DNA from: a virus
Strand: one strand, 5' to 3'
Length of the DNA: 62,142 nt
IMG/VR virus record: IMGVR_UViG_3300042691_022332
Coordinates: 1-62,142 of that record
The notes beneath the pieces were generated by a model. It saw nothing but the letters and a program-made list of their open reading frames with translations, searched no databases and had not been told where the DNA came from. A program made the translations under genes and the position numbers. Below, piece by piece: positions 41,995 to 49,730 of this stretch (its first letter is position 1; every line of letters starts with the position of its first letter).

Positions 41995-42454
41995 TAGAAA
42001 GCCTTTGTTTCATCTCAATGTCTGTTTTAAAAGGCCCTTCATAGGGATATCTCTCAATGGTGATTAATTTAGGACAAAAACTCTTGACCCACCCTTTTTC
42101 AAATTTGATAATGTAATAGCCAGCACAATATACGCTTTTACTTTTTTCACTCTTTGTAAACAATGGTAAATTTTTTCGCACATCGAACATTGGATTGTGC
42201 GGAGTTGAACTTGTAGAGTATCCATGTACTTCTGTGTCGATTTCTTTTTCAGATGAGAACCCTCTCGAAATAAAAAAGTCTTTGCCAAATGTCTCGAACA
42301 ATTTCTTTTTATTATCAAAAGTTGCAACTTTGTCTTTGCTACTGAACACATATTTCTTTTGTTCGGTGACTTTCAAAATACCAACTTTATTTCCTTGATC
42401 TTCTACGATCCAAAACTTTCCGTCTATCACGGGTTTAGCATGTAATTCAGTCAT
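41981..42454 (-). CDS. Conserved T4-like phage hypothetical protein
   Basis: A 157-residue protein beginning MTELHAKPVIDGKFWIVED, with KVGILKVTEQKKYVF, a FETFGKDFFI segment and HNPMFDVRKNLPLFTKSEKS, then YYIIKFEKGWVKSFCPKL. Familiar as a conserved hypothetical of marine T4-like phages next to the RNase H gene. Overlaps that gene by four bases. No motif suggests an enzyme. Confidence 0.68.
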   Translation of the reverse strand: MTELHAKPVIDGKFWIVEDQGNKVGILKVTEQKKYVFSSKDKVATFDNKKKLFETFGKDFFISRGFSSEKEIDTEVHGYSTSSTPHNPMFDVRKNLPLFTKSEKSKSVYCAGYYIIKFEKGWVKSFCPKLITIERYPYEGPFKTDIEMKQRLSNAKR

Positions 42455-43419
42455 TGATGATACCTCGCATTAAGTGGTTCTGCATATTGCTGTGCTTGAT
42501 CTGAAATCTTTTTCAAATCATATAATTGACAAAATTTTAAAAGTCTAATTCCGACTTGGCTGACATTCTTTTCTTTTTCAATATTGTCTTTGATAGTTGC
42601 AAAGATTTTTTCTTTAATATCAGCAGGCTGTTCAGACAAGTCTATGAGTCGGCGATTGCGTTCGTAGTCTTCTAGTACACGATGTTCGTCACCGTTATGA
42701 TCGACCCAACGCTGAAGCATGAGATTGTTCCAAGCAAATCCGCGATTATCTTTGTCTTTAAATGCATCTTCTAATTTGTTTTTACGCACCTTAGGATAGG
42801 CACTAAACACATTATCGCTACTGTCGCCACGAATACATTTTTCAAAAAGCAGCCATTTAGGATCGGGAATAGCCTTAGGTTCTTTTGTTTTATTGTCTAT
42901 GACCATTTTGCCTTTTTTATCAAAAACACCTTCGTAGGTAATATGATGTTCTTGTACACCGTTATACTGACTTACGTTGGGAGATATCAGTTGATAAAAA
43001 TCGCTATCTGTCGAAATGATCACATGTTTGTCACTAGGATGACTTTGAATCCATCCTGCAATCAAATCATCTGCTTCTAATTCTTTATGTTGCAATACAG
43101 TGCAGTTGGTCTTTTCTTCGATGAAAGTTTTAAACATATCAAAACTTTCCCAGAACAGTTGATCTTCTTCTTGTTCTTTTACAGTAAGTGCCGCACGGGC
43201 ATCACTTCGATTACGCTTATATGGCTCGTAGTAATCCTTACGCCACGAACGACCTTCGAGACAGAACACCACATGGCTACCACCAAAGTCTTGCCATGCC
43301 TTTTTGATACTGTTTAAAGTAATATGAAAGGCCATGCCCAACTTAATGTCAGCATCGCCTTTAATGACGTGTCTAGCACGAAAGAATGTGTTAGCAGTAT
43401 CAACTATAATATATGTCAT
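42451..43419 (-). CDS. rnh: T4-type RNase H / 5'-3' exonuclease (FEN family)
   Basis: A 322-residue FEN/5'-nuclease. The N-terminal YIIVDTANTFFRARH holds the first metal Asp, KELEADDLIAGW the acidic cluster, VIISTDSDFYQLIS the DxD metal site and IRGDSSDNV the helix-hairpin entry. In T4 the homologous RNase H removes RNA primers from Okazaki fragments. It lies upstream of small conserved proteins, in the same minus-strand block as gp45 and gp43. Confidence 0.9.
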   Translation of the reverse strand: MTYIIVDTANTFFRARHVIKGDADIKLGMAFHITLNSIKKAWQDFGGSHVVFCLEGRSWRKDYYEPYKRNRSDARAALTVKEQEEDQLFWESFDMFKTFIEEKTNCTVLQHKELEADDLIAGWIQSHPSDKHVIISTDSDFYQLISPNVSQYNGVQEHHITYEGVFDKKGKMVIDNKTKEPKAIPDPKWLLFEKCIRGDSSDNVFSAYPKVRKNKLEDAFKDKDNRGFAWNNLMLQRWVDHNGDEHRVLEDYERNRRLIDLSEQPADIKEKIFATIKDNIEKEKNVSQVGIRLLKFCQLYDLKKISDQAQQYAEPLNARYHQ

Positions 43420-43868
43420 GAAACTTCCGATTTACCTTCAGCAATTTTCTTAACGTTGATATAACCAGCGCCTCTCTCGGTCATATCAACACCTTCTTCT
43501 CCGGCAATGTCTCTGCACAATGTTCTGAACCAACGATCTACAATCTCTTCGTCTGGATCACCATCGAAACCGTAACCTTGTTGTTTCAATTGTAACACAA
43601 ACTCATCGTTCCAGTCAAGTTCCAAAAAGCCGTTACGCAGATTTTCTTTATTAACATGTGTCTCCAAAACAGCAATATACGGTTCGCCTTTGGCAGTGGC
43701 ACGTTGTTTAGGAGTTTGTTTAGCAGTTTCTTCTGCTTGTTTAGCACGTTCGGCGGCTTTAGTTGCTTTGGTTGCAGTTTCAGCAGCCTCTGCGGCAATA
43801 GCCAACGATCTTTCGGCTTGCGCTTCGATCTTATCTATTCCAAATAACTTTTTAATAATTTTCTTCAT
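43416..43868 (-). CDS. Conserved T4-like phage protein with Ala-rich helix
   Basis: I start at ATG 43868, which overlaps the QueE stop (TAATG). The 150-residue protein has a basic N-terminus (MKKIIKKLFGIDKIEA), a long Ala/Lys/Glu-rich helix likely to form a coiled coil (about residues 15-55), then a conserved domain GEPYIAVLETHVN, LELDWNDEFV, DEEIVDRWFRTLCRDIAGEEG. The second domain is widely seen in marine T4-like phages; function unknown. Confidence 0.7.
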   Translation of the reverse strand: MKKIIKKLFGIDKIEAQAERSLAIAAEAAETATKATKAAERAKQAEETAKQTPKQRATAKGEPYIAVLETHVNKENLRNGFLELDWNDEFVLQLKQQGYGFDGDPDEEIVDRWFRTLCRDIAGEEGVDMTERGAGYINVKKIAEGKSEVS

Positions 43869-44731
43869 TAGGTCCCCCACTCATTTTTAAATAACGGTAC
43901 TTGTAAACGGTCACTGTAACGCAGTCCGTTTTTCATTGCCAAGTCTGCCACTGTGCGGTTGTTTAGTGCATAGACACTTTCAACACCGCCCACTGGCATT
44001 AGATAAACATGTCCTTTGAATCCTGCTTTACGATAAGCGGCAATAGCACACTCAGCATCAGCAAAGTCTTGTTCAGTAGCAATAACAAATTTCAAATATG
44101 CTGTACCAAACTCTTCGTACTCACATACTACTTCTGGAAGGATTGCTTCCTCCCACTTCTCACCACTACATGGAAGTTTAGCACTTACGCTAAATGTAAC
44201 TTCTCTAGAAAAATCCATGTTAGGCATTTGCCATTCTACTAGATATTCTTTAAACTCTTCTGTAAGTTTTTGAGTACCGTTTGTTTCAAAAGTAATTTCT
44301 CTAAGACGCCACATACTAGGATGATCTAGTAAGTCTGGATAAGCACGTTGCCAACCTAGCAAAGGTTCACCACCTGTAATAACTAGATGCTCATCTTCCC
44401 AACGCTTGTGAGGAAGTATCTCCATAATACGATTTACAATAGCGTTACTTTCTAACATTGGACTTAGATCTTTAAACTCTGGCATCCAACTAGCATAACT
44501 GTCACAGCCTGTACTAACTAGTGGAAGATCTTCATATTTCATAAATGACTCAATCATTGTATGTGTTGCCGCAATGTCTGTTGCTTCGTGACTTACTTCG
44601 CCACGTGGCATTCCAAATCCAGCACACTTAAAGTTACAGCCAAATGTGCGTAGAAACACAGACGGGACACCCATGTAGCGTCCTTCTCCTTGGATACTGT
44701 AAAACAGTTCCGCAATTTTAATTTTACTCAT
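43868..44731 (-). CDS. queE: 7-carboxy-7-deazaguanine synthase QueE, radical SAM, atypical Cys motif
   Basis: A 287-residue QueE. IAELFYSIQGEGRYMG and SVFLRTFGC are typical of the family, and HLVITGGEPLL is the SAM-binding GGE motif. The enzyme converts CPH4 to 7-carboxy-7-deazaguanine. The usual CxxxCxxC is absent: Cys32 and Cys36 (CNFKCAGFG) have no third Cys three residues on, and the likely third ligand is Cys76 in LVSTGCDSYASW (C-x3-C-x39-C). An insertion therefore splits the cluster motif. Neighbours include FolE, the earlier step in preQ0 synthesis. Confidence 0.88.
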   Translation of the reverse strand: MSKIKIAELFYSIQGEGRYMGVPSVFLRTFGCNFKCAGFGMPRGEVSHEATDIAATHTMIESFMKYEDLPLVSTGCDSYASWMPEFKDLSPMLESNAIVNRIMEILPHKRWEDEHLVITGGEPLLGWQRAYPDLLDHPSMWRLREITFETNGTQKLTEEFKEYLVEWQMPNMDFSREVTFSVSAKLPCSGEKWEEAILPEVVCEYEEFGTAYLKFVIATEQDFADAECAIAAYRKAGFKGHVYLMPVGGVESVYALNNRTVADLAMKNGLRYSDRLQVPLFKNEWGT

Positions 44732-45060
44732 TGTTTAAATAATTCCAGGTTAATAATCTTTGCTACACGTTCTCCAACATCTTCTCCGTTGGGTATAACG
44801 TATGTCTGACTATCATGTCTGTCTTTACGATCATCGTAATGACGTACATTAAGAATCTTACCGCCTACTGCGGTGCTTAGTTCAAATGTAATGCGACCTT
44901 CGCCTTCTGCACGGCCACGTTCCACCATTGCTGTTCCCATACCAATTGCCATTTTATGTTTATCCTGTAACCATTTGTTTGATGAATCTTGTTCGTACTT
45001 GTCTCGATTATCCCACATATCTCGAGTCTTTTTGTAAAGCCATTTGTCAAACCAGTTCAT
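44728..45060 (-). CDS. Conserved T4-like phage hypothetical protein
   Basis: A 110-residue protein: MNWFDKWLYKKTRDMWDN, a charged helix, KMAIGMGTAMVERG, then GRITFELSTAVGGKILNVRHYD and EDVGERVAKIINLELFKQ. A helix-plus-beta-sheet small domain. Common among marine T4-like phages without a name. It overlaps QueE by four bases and the CDGSH-like miniprotein by four. Confidence 0.68.
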   Translation of the reverse strand: MNWFDKWLYKKTRDMWDNRDKYEQDSSNKWLQDKHKMAIGMGTAMVERGRAEGEGRITFELSTAVGGKILNVRHYDDRKDRHDSQTYVIPNGEDVGERVAKIINLELFKQ

Positions 45061-45224
45061 ACAGGGTCACCTTTTGTGTCTGTTTGATTTGTCATGTACT
45101 TTTCAAGCGCATCTTTGTATTGTTCTTCCGTCAAGCCATGCCATCCGATACACTTACCGTTTGGACTACGACCGCATCCACACTTACCAAATTCTTCTAG
45201 ATTTTCTTTTACTCTAATTTGCAT
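45057..45224 (-). CDS. CDGSH-like iron-sulfur miniprotein (55 residues)
   Basis: This short gene fills the gap between FolE and the next gene: ATG at 45224, TGA ending at 45057 and a four-base overlap (ATGA) with the downstream start. The 55-residue product has KCGCGRSPNGKCIGWHGL. The spacing C-x-C-x2-S-x4-C-x-G-x-H is one residue shorter than the CDGSH signature (C-x-C-x2-S-x3-P-x-C-D-G-S-H). A 2Fe-2S or Zn site formed by Cys15, Cys17, Cys25 and His29 is likely. Its placement between QueE and FolE suggests an electron-transfer or metal role; that is inference. Confidence 0.75.
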   Translation of the reverse strand: MQIRVKENLEEFGKCGCGRSPNGKCIGWHGLTEEQYKDALEKYMTNQTDTKGDPV

Positions 45225-45232
45225 ATTATTCC

Positions 45233-46069
45233 TTATCGTGGAGCGAAATCTTGTTGGAGTTTAATGTTGTCAAAAAACTCTTTCTTAGTACCCATGTCAT
45301 CTTTGAACGCACCTTTGAGTACAGTAGTTTGTGTCAACGAACTATGTGCCATAATGCCACGATTTTCACAACATCCATGTACAGCCTGTACATAAACTCC
45401 TACATCTGTAGCATCAGTGGCCTTTTGAATTTCACGTGCGATGTCGTTGGCAAGTTCTTCTTGTAGTGTGCCACGTCTAGCACACCATTGTGCAATGCGT
45501 GTATACTTTGAAAGACCAATTAGTTTTTGTGCCGCAATAATGCCAATATAAGCAACCCCAGTAACGGGTTGGTGATGATGACTACACATACTGCGAAGTT
45601 CACTGCGAACCACGAGCATGCCTTCGTAACGGTCTGCCGAATCATTTGGAAACGCTGTAGCGTCTGGTGCTGGTTCATATCTTCCTGCCATTATTTCATT
45701 AAAATACATTTTAGCAAGGCGTCTTGCTGTGCCTTTACTATTGGGATCGTTCTCTCGATCAATCAACAAACGATCCAGCACTTGTTCAAATGCCGGCGTT
45801 GCTTCGTCAATTAGTTTTTCTATGTCGCCTTCATGCAAGTAATCGCTGATGTTATCACCTGCCCAGAAACGTTTTTGATCACGTTTCATTTTAAAGCGAA
45901 TATGATCGCCTAGGTATGCTTCTTGATATCCGCCATCACCTGCCATTGCGTCAAGTCCTGTTTCTTTTTTAACATAAACCGGTTTACCTAACGGTTCATA
46001 TTTGTCCTCAACAAACTCCTTATTATAGGGACCGTTCATTGTTGGATCTGGTTTAAATTCTTGTGTCAA
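45233..46069 (-). CDS. folE: GTP cyclohydrolase I
   Basis: A 278-residue FolE with an N-terminal extension of about 80 residues. The Zn ligands are Cys162 and His165 (RSMCSHHHQP) and Cys233/Cys234 (HGCCENRG); GVAYIGIIAAQKLIGLSKYTRI (split here) and LANDIAREIQKATDATDVGV are core segments. It makes dihydroneopterin triphosphate from GTP, entering either folate or, via QueD/QueE/QueC, deazaguanine synthesis. A TTGACA promoter with 17-base spacing precedes it at 46111-46139. Confidence 0.95.
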   Translation of the reverse strand: MTQEFKPDPTMNGPYNKEFVEDKYEPLGKPVYVKKETGLDAMAGDGGYQEAYLGDHIRFKMKRDQKRFWAGDNISDYLHEGDIEKLIDEATPAFEQVLDRLLIDRENDPNSKGTARRLAKMYFNEIMAGRYEPAPDATAFPNDSADRYEGMLVVRSELRSMCSHHHQPVTGVAYIGIIAAQKLIGLSKYTRIAQWCARRGTLQEELANDIAREIQKATDATDVGVYVQAVHGCCENRGIMAHSSLTQTTVLKGAFKDDMGTKKEFFDNIKLQQDFAPR

Positions 46070-46110
46070 TTTGTTCTCCGAGTTAACGAGGTGGTTCTCG
46101 TGTTTGTATT

Positions 46111-46139
46111 ATAATACATTCTTATTTAGGTTTTGTCAA
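46111..46139 (-). promoter_or_regulatory. Sigma70-type promoter for the folE operon
   Basis: On the minus strand TTGACA (46139-46134), a 17-base spacer and TATTAT (46116-46111). The -35 box lies in the stem of a small inverted repeat (GTTTTG, TTGA loop, CAAAAC). The leader would be about 35 bases. It would drive folE, the CDGSH-like gene, queE and the genes after them. Confidence 0.8.
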
Positions 46140-46152
46140 CAAAACACCAAAA

Positions 46153-46431
46153 TTATTTGCCGTATGCTTGCCAATCTTCTACTTCACTGTCCCAGTGACG
46201 ATTGTCGTAAAATTGTAAATTGACAGCATATCCAAAAACGCCTAACCACAACTCTGCTCCGGCATGATCTTGCCTTGCAGTCACACGTAGATCAATAGTT
46301 AATAGATCGTCGCTTTTCATAATCTGCACTTCCCAAAACTTATTTTTAAACGGTGTCTTACCTGCCCAGCATTTGATATTGGCAAATCTATTCCACCAGG
46401 GATTGGTTACACTAAATTTTAGAGTTATCAT
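46153..46431 (-). CDS. Conserved phage hypothetical protein
   Basis: A 92-residue protein: MITLKFSVTNPWWNRFANIK, KNKFWEVQIMKSDDLLTIDLRV, HAGAELWLGVFGYAVNLQFYDN, and WDSEVEDWQAYGK. The alternating hydrophobic pattern suggests an all-beta small domain. It overlaps the next gene by four bases. No function known. Confidence 0.62.
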   Translation of the reverse strand: MITLKFSVTNPWWNRFANIKCWAGKTPFKNKFWEVQIMKSDDLLTIDLRVTARQDHAGAELWLGVFGYAVNLQFYDNRHWDSEVEDWQAYGK

Positions 46432-46652
46432 GTTCTTATAATTTTCTTATCTAGTTCTTCTTGTTCAATTCTGCGCCGTTCTTGTCGATACAAATCAAGA
46501 CATTGTTCTTTAACACCAACAGGATAATCTGGATGCCAGTGCGCTTCCCTACAGTCGTAATATCTTCCAGATTCTCCAAAATCTGAATTTATCAAAATCA
46601 ATACAGCAACAAATACTGTAAAAATAATTAGAAAATTACGCCAGTGCTCCAT
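46428..46652 (-). CDS. Small single-pass membrane protein
   Basis: I start at ATG 46652 because AGGA stands about eight bases upstream. The 74-residue product has one N-terminal membrane segment (NFLIIFTVFVAVLILI), followed by an acidic to basic tail with two Cys and a Glu/Arg-rich end (RQERRRIEQEELDKK). Probably an inner-membrane protein of unknown role. It overlaps the DUF3307-like membrane gene by 25 bases. Confidence 0.6.
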   Translation of the reverse strand: MEHWRNFLIIFTVFVAVLILINSDFGESGRYYDCREAHWHPDYPVGVKEQCLDLYRQERRRIEQEELDKKIIRT

Positions 46653-47002
46653 GCAACTATTCCTATATATGTGAGGTAATGTAAATATTGATCTAAACCT
46701 AGCAACCACCAAAATTGTTCATGAGTGTTGGGCGTCCATTTTAGTTTTGCATTTAAATTCATTTTGGCCCAGTCAATGTGATAATGTATTACACCGTCAG
46801 CAAAGCCTAATAGTATGGCCATGTAAGGCGGGACAAAGAAAACCAACACTAGAAATGTACCAATATAGTGCAATAAGGCGTGAAGTACACCGCCAGGGTG
46901 CCCGTAAGTTCCTTTATTGCTCCACTGAAACTTTGTTTGTAAAGGAAAGTCTACAATAAAGTGTTTGGTTACAAGTAACGTCAAGATAATTAATATTTCC
47001 AT
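46628..47002 (-). CDS. DUF3307-like multi-pass membrane protein
   Basis: A 124-residue hydrophobic protein: ILIILTLLVTKHFIVDFPLQT at the start, GHPGGVLHALLHYIGTFLVL, YMAILLGFADGVIHYHIDW and YLHYLTYIGIVAWSTGVIF. The KHFIVDF and HALLH motifs and three to four membrane segments match DUF3307 proteins. The function is unknown. Conserved His/Asp residues in the membrane are notable. Confidence 0.7.
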   Translation of the reverse strand: MEILIILTLLVTKHFIVDFPLQTKFQWSNKGTYGHPGGVLHALLHYIGTFLVLVFFVPPYMAILLGFADGVIHYHIDWAKMNLNAKLKWTPNTHEQFWWLLGLDQYLHYLTYIGIVAWSTGVIF

Positions 47003-47205
47003 TATAGTCTTTCACTTAATAAAATGCGACACAAGTCTGCATCTCGTTTGTTTTTAAAAGTAAATGACATATAATCAGTCTCGGGCCTTGACTCGTATCT
47101 GCCGCCCGGTAAACCAAATACTTCTAGTACCATAGCACAAGTTTCATTCCACCAGAATCCAGTCTGACGTTCATTCCATGCTACAGTAACAGTATTATCT
47201 GTCAT
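47002..47205 (-). CDS. Small conserved T4-like phage protein
   Basis: A 67-residue protein, MTDNTVTVAWNERQTGFWWNE, CAMVLEVFGLPGGRYESRPETDY, MSFTFKNKRDADLCRILLSERL. A compact alpha/beta fold with Trp-rich N-terminus. One base overlap upstream. Seen as a hypothetical in marine T4-like phages. Confidence 0.62.
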   Translation of the reverse strand: MTDNTVTVAWNERQTGFWWNETCAMVLEVFGLPGGRYESRPETDYMSFTFKNKRDADLCRILLSERL

Positions 47206-47570
47206 TTCTTGTAGTTTCCTTTTTCTGGAATAACGTGTCTAACACCGCCGCGGGGATCAGCCATGTCACCTTTACGTCTTGGAATCATATGAATGTGTGG
47301 ATACATCACAGTTTGCCCAGCACTTTCTCCAAAGTTTTGTCCAACGTTAAATCCATCCCACTGTTCAGCAATCACACCTTCCATGCCCATACTGTATGCG
47401 GCTTCATAGCATTTCATAACACAGGCATAATTTTCGTGTGCTGGAACAAACAGTAAGTGACCCTCAGTCACAGGATATTTGTCATAGAATACCCATACAC
47501 TGTCAGTCTTGTGTGCAAGGTCAGTCCATACTGCACGACCTTCGTTCATTGCTTGTTCAATATCAGTCAT
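47202..47570 (-). CDS. HIT-family nucleotide hydrolase/transferase-like protein
   Basis: Starts at ATG 47570 just inside the PRTase gene, with GAGGAG upstream. The 122-residue protein has FYDKYPVTEGHLLFVPAHE and GQTVMYPHIHMIPRRKGD. The HIT motif H-x-H-x-H-x-x reads Tyr-Pro-His-Ile-His-Met-Ile here: the second (nucleophilic) and third His remain but the first is Tyr. HIT enzymes act on nucleoside phosphoramidates or dinucleotides. Its pairing with a phosphoribosyltransferase suggests nucleotide metabolism. Confidence 0.8.
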   Translation of the reverse strand: MTDIEQAMNEGRAVWTDLAHKTDSVWVFYDKYPVTEGHLLFVPAHENYACVMKCYEAAYSMGMEGVIAEQWDGFNVGQNFGESAGQTVMYPHIHMIPRRKGDMADPRGGVRHVIPEKGNYKK

Positions 47571-48087
47571 GATGTTGCTCCTCTGGATTCCATTTACGCC
47601 ACCATTCTTCCCACGGAAATACAATCCATTGTGGGTCTTCGTATTTGTTAATATTTTCAGCAGAATAATCTACTTCTAATGTGCTTTCACTTACTGCGTT
47701 GTCGTACAGTACAGCAACACGTACATTTTTGTTCCAAACATCTTTCCATTTGTCGTCGTTGGGAAAACATCCGCTAGGCCAATCGGACTTAATCCAACTC
47801 AATGTTGCACCGCTGTCGTTGATATCGTCGACGATTAGAATTTTCTTGCCGTTGAATGCATCCTCGGCCATCCATAGATTACTTTCACACTGACTGCCGT
47901 CTCTAAGACTGACCTTAAGTGTTTCCATAGGACGTCCAAGGTATTGACTAACGAGATTGGCTGGAGTTAACCCGCCTCTGGTAATGCCTACGACATAGTC
48001 AGGAGTCCATCCATCGATCCACATTTGTCGAATTAATTCTTGAACTTGACGTTGTACGTCATTCCAACTAACGTAGACTTTTTTCAT
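47563..48087 (-). CDS. Phosphoribosyltransferase (PRTase type I)
   Basis: A 174-residue protein with the PRPP loop ILIVDDINDSGAT at residues 84-96, and YVVGITRGGLTPANLVSQYL upstream as the N-terminal pyrophosphate-binding loop. It looks like a hypoxanthine/xanthine PRTase-type enzyme for salvage. It overlaps the HIT gene by eight bases. Purine salvage supports phage replication or the preQ0 pathway; the base is unknown. Confidence 0.85.
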   Translation of the reverse strand: MKKVYVSWNDVQRQVQELIRQMWIDGWTPDYVVGITRGGLTPANLVSQYLGRPMETLKVSLRDGSQCESNLWMAEDAFNGKKILIVDDINDSGATLSWIKSDWPSGCFPNDDKWKDVWNKNVRVAVLYDNAVSESTLEVDYSAENINKYEDPQWIVFPWEEWWRKWNPEEQHHD

Positions 48088-48320
48088 AGTGTAAGAGCGT
48101 ATGCTAAACGTTGAAGTTCTTCTTTGGTCATGAAGTAATTGTAAGTACTTGCATCTCTTACAAGACCGTCTTGGTCCAGTGATTCGTTAATCAACTCAAT
48201 ACTAAACAAGCCTTTTGGGTTCAGCACTTCGTGCTTGACCAACCGTACTCGAAAACCTCCACTTTCTTTAACAGTTGATTCGATTCGTGTGCTACGCACT
48301 GATTCATGTAGTTCCATCAT
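48084..48320 (-). CDS. Small conserved phage hypothetical protein
   Basis: A 78-residue protein (MMELHESVRSTRIESTVKES, FRVRLVKHEVLNPKGLFSIELIN, TYNYFMTKEELQRLAYAL). A beta-strand-rich centre and C-terminal helix. It overlaps both neighbours by four bases. No function recognised. Confidence 0.6.
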   Translation of the reverse strand: MMELHESVRSTRIESTVKESGGFRVRLVKHEVLNPKGLFSIELINESLDQDGLVRDASTYNYFMTKEELQRLAYALTL

Positions 48321-48679
48321 TCATCTCCTTTAATTGCTTCGAATGTTCTATACTTTGCCAAAGCCTTGATGTAGTCGTCGTACATCTTTTTAAGTTTTGG
48401 ATGTTTAGACTCTAGTTTAACATCTCTTTCAGGAATTTGCAATACCTTTTCAATTGTATCTAACCGTTCTTCTAAGTCTCTACCATTAACGATCATCTTA
48501 CCTTTAACTTCTAAACTAGCAGGATTATCTTTAGCAGTTAGTATATTAGAATTACTGATACCATTATTAGCCCAATTGAAACTGGATCCGGTATTATTAG
48601 TAGTATAAACTTGTCCAACTATTAGAGGCGCAGTAGACACAGAAGGTACTGCACCGTACCCAGGTTGCTTAATCCCCAA
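48317..48679 (-). CDS. Conserved T4-like phage protein
   Basis: A 120-residue protein. The N-terminus is Gly/Ser/Pro/Asn-rich and extended (MGIKQPGYGAVPSVSTAPL). The C-terminal part, PASLEVKGKMIVNGRDLEERL then TIEKVLQIPERDVKLE and LKKMYDDYIKALAKYRTFE, is a conserved domain of marine T4-like phages, related to the end of the protein at 52646 in spirit (VYEHMKAYYN). Function unknown, possibly structural. Confidence 0.65.
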   Translation of the reverse strand: MGIKQPGYGAVPSVSTAPLIVGQVYTTNNTGSSFNWANNGISNSNILTAKDNPASLEVKGKMIVNGRDLEERLDTIEKVLQIPERDVKLESKHPKLKKMYDDYIKALAKYRTFEAIKGDE

Positions 48680-49730
48680 AGTAACTCTCCAAACTGCCTT
48701 TGCGCTTGACGTCTAATGTTTGGCAATGAAAACCACCGCTCATTGTACGTGCTTGGCGCTGTGGCAAGCCGATAGATTCGATACCGTGCTTCTCTAATAC
48801 TCTGCGCATTACATCTTGATCCTTGTCAATAATAACCAAGTTTGGATTAACACTTAGCATGTTCATACCAATCCAAGGACTACAAGGAGGAATACCGCCA
48901 GGTAATTGTGTCGGCGCAGTATACATCATTTCTGGAGTAATCCAAATCTTATCCCAGTCTTTAAAGATTTGTGGGTAATGGTCTTCACGCAGACGAGCAC
49001 CATTAAACATAACCAGGCCTGGACGCAATGGAATAACTGTTGAATCAAAGTGTGCAAAGAAGTAAAAGCCTTCTGCCAAATGTAGTTTGTAACCACGCTT
49101 TTCAACAATGTTCTTCATCCACTGGTAACCTTTAAGTGTACCTGTGTTAGAAACTTGATACAATAAATCCTTACCAAGGCGCACAACGTTAGGCGCTTCC
49201 CAGATAATTTCGTGATTGTTAACTGTGGGCTTGCTTAGGTCTTCTACTTGATATAAGTCATCTAGCAAAATAGGCTTGGGTGCTGAAATCCATTCTACAC
49301 CTTCTTCCACTTGCTGTGTTAGGTAGTCGTAGTAAGCACGACTTTCATATTGCCGGCAACGTCCTGGACTTGCGGCCTCTAGTACTAGATTATCTAATGG
49401 CAATAACAAGTCACGTGGACAGAATGTATACCAACCAGTTGTAGTCCAGTCAGGACTACTAAACTCTTTACTGTGGTCAACACTTCGAGGACGATGCACT
49501 TTAACACCTAATCCACGAAGTGTGTCAGCAAGTATTTCTAAGTCTTCGTTGGCTTCGTCACGGATGCGTTGATCGTGCGGGCCTTGCAATACTTGTAGTT
49601 CTTCCAAGCCATATTCTGCGTAACTAAACGCTTGTACTGCTTTACTCATTGTTGGTAACATTGAGTGGTCTGCGGTGCCTACAATGATCTCCTCTAATGG
49701 ATCCCAATCGTTATGTGAGCAAATTGCCAT
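48669..49730 (-). CDS. Amidinotransferase family protein
   Basis: A 353-residue protein starting WDPLEEIIVGTADHS. AHFDSTVIPLRPG holds the catalytic His and SGGFHCQTLD holds Cys336, the nucleophile. In the Asp segment, where the copy at 13857 has CFDAANILR, this one has WEAPNVVRLG, so the acid is Glu-Ala instead of Asp. Probably L-arginine:X amidinotransferase. It overlaps the PLP gene by 20 bases, echoing the aminotransferase-amidinotransferase pair at 13857-15429. Confidence 0.87.
   Translation of the reverse strand: MAICSHNDWDPLEEIIVGTADHSMLPTMSKAVQAFSYAEYGLEELQVLQGPHDQRIRDEANEDLEILADTLRGLGVKVHRPRSVDHSKEFSSPDWTTTGWYTFCPRDLLLPLDNLVLEAASPGRCRQYESRAYYDYLTQQVEEGVEWISAPKPILLDDLYQVEDLSKPTVNNHEIIWEAPNVVRLGKDLLYQVSNTGTLKGYQWMKNIVEKRGYKLHLAEGFYFFAHFDSTVIPLRPGLVMFNGARLREDHYPQIFKDWDKIWITPEMMYTAPTQLPGGIPPCSPWIGMNMLSVNPNLVIIDKDQDVMRRVLEKHGIESIGLPQRQARTMSGGFHCQTLDVKRKGSLESYFGD

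Noticed and set aside
46117-46145. Terminator of the gene ending at 46153 (GTTTTG-TTGA-CAAAAC)
   Set aside because: Short A/T-rich stem without a T-run on the minus strand; the -35 box of the folE promoter lies within it.
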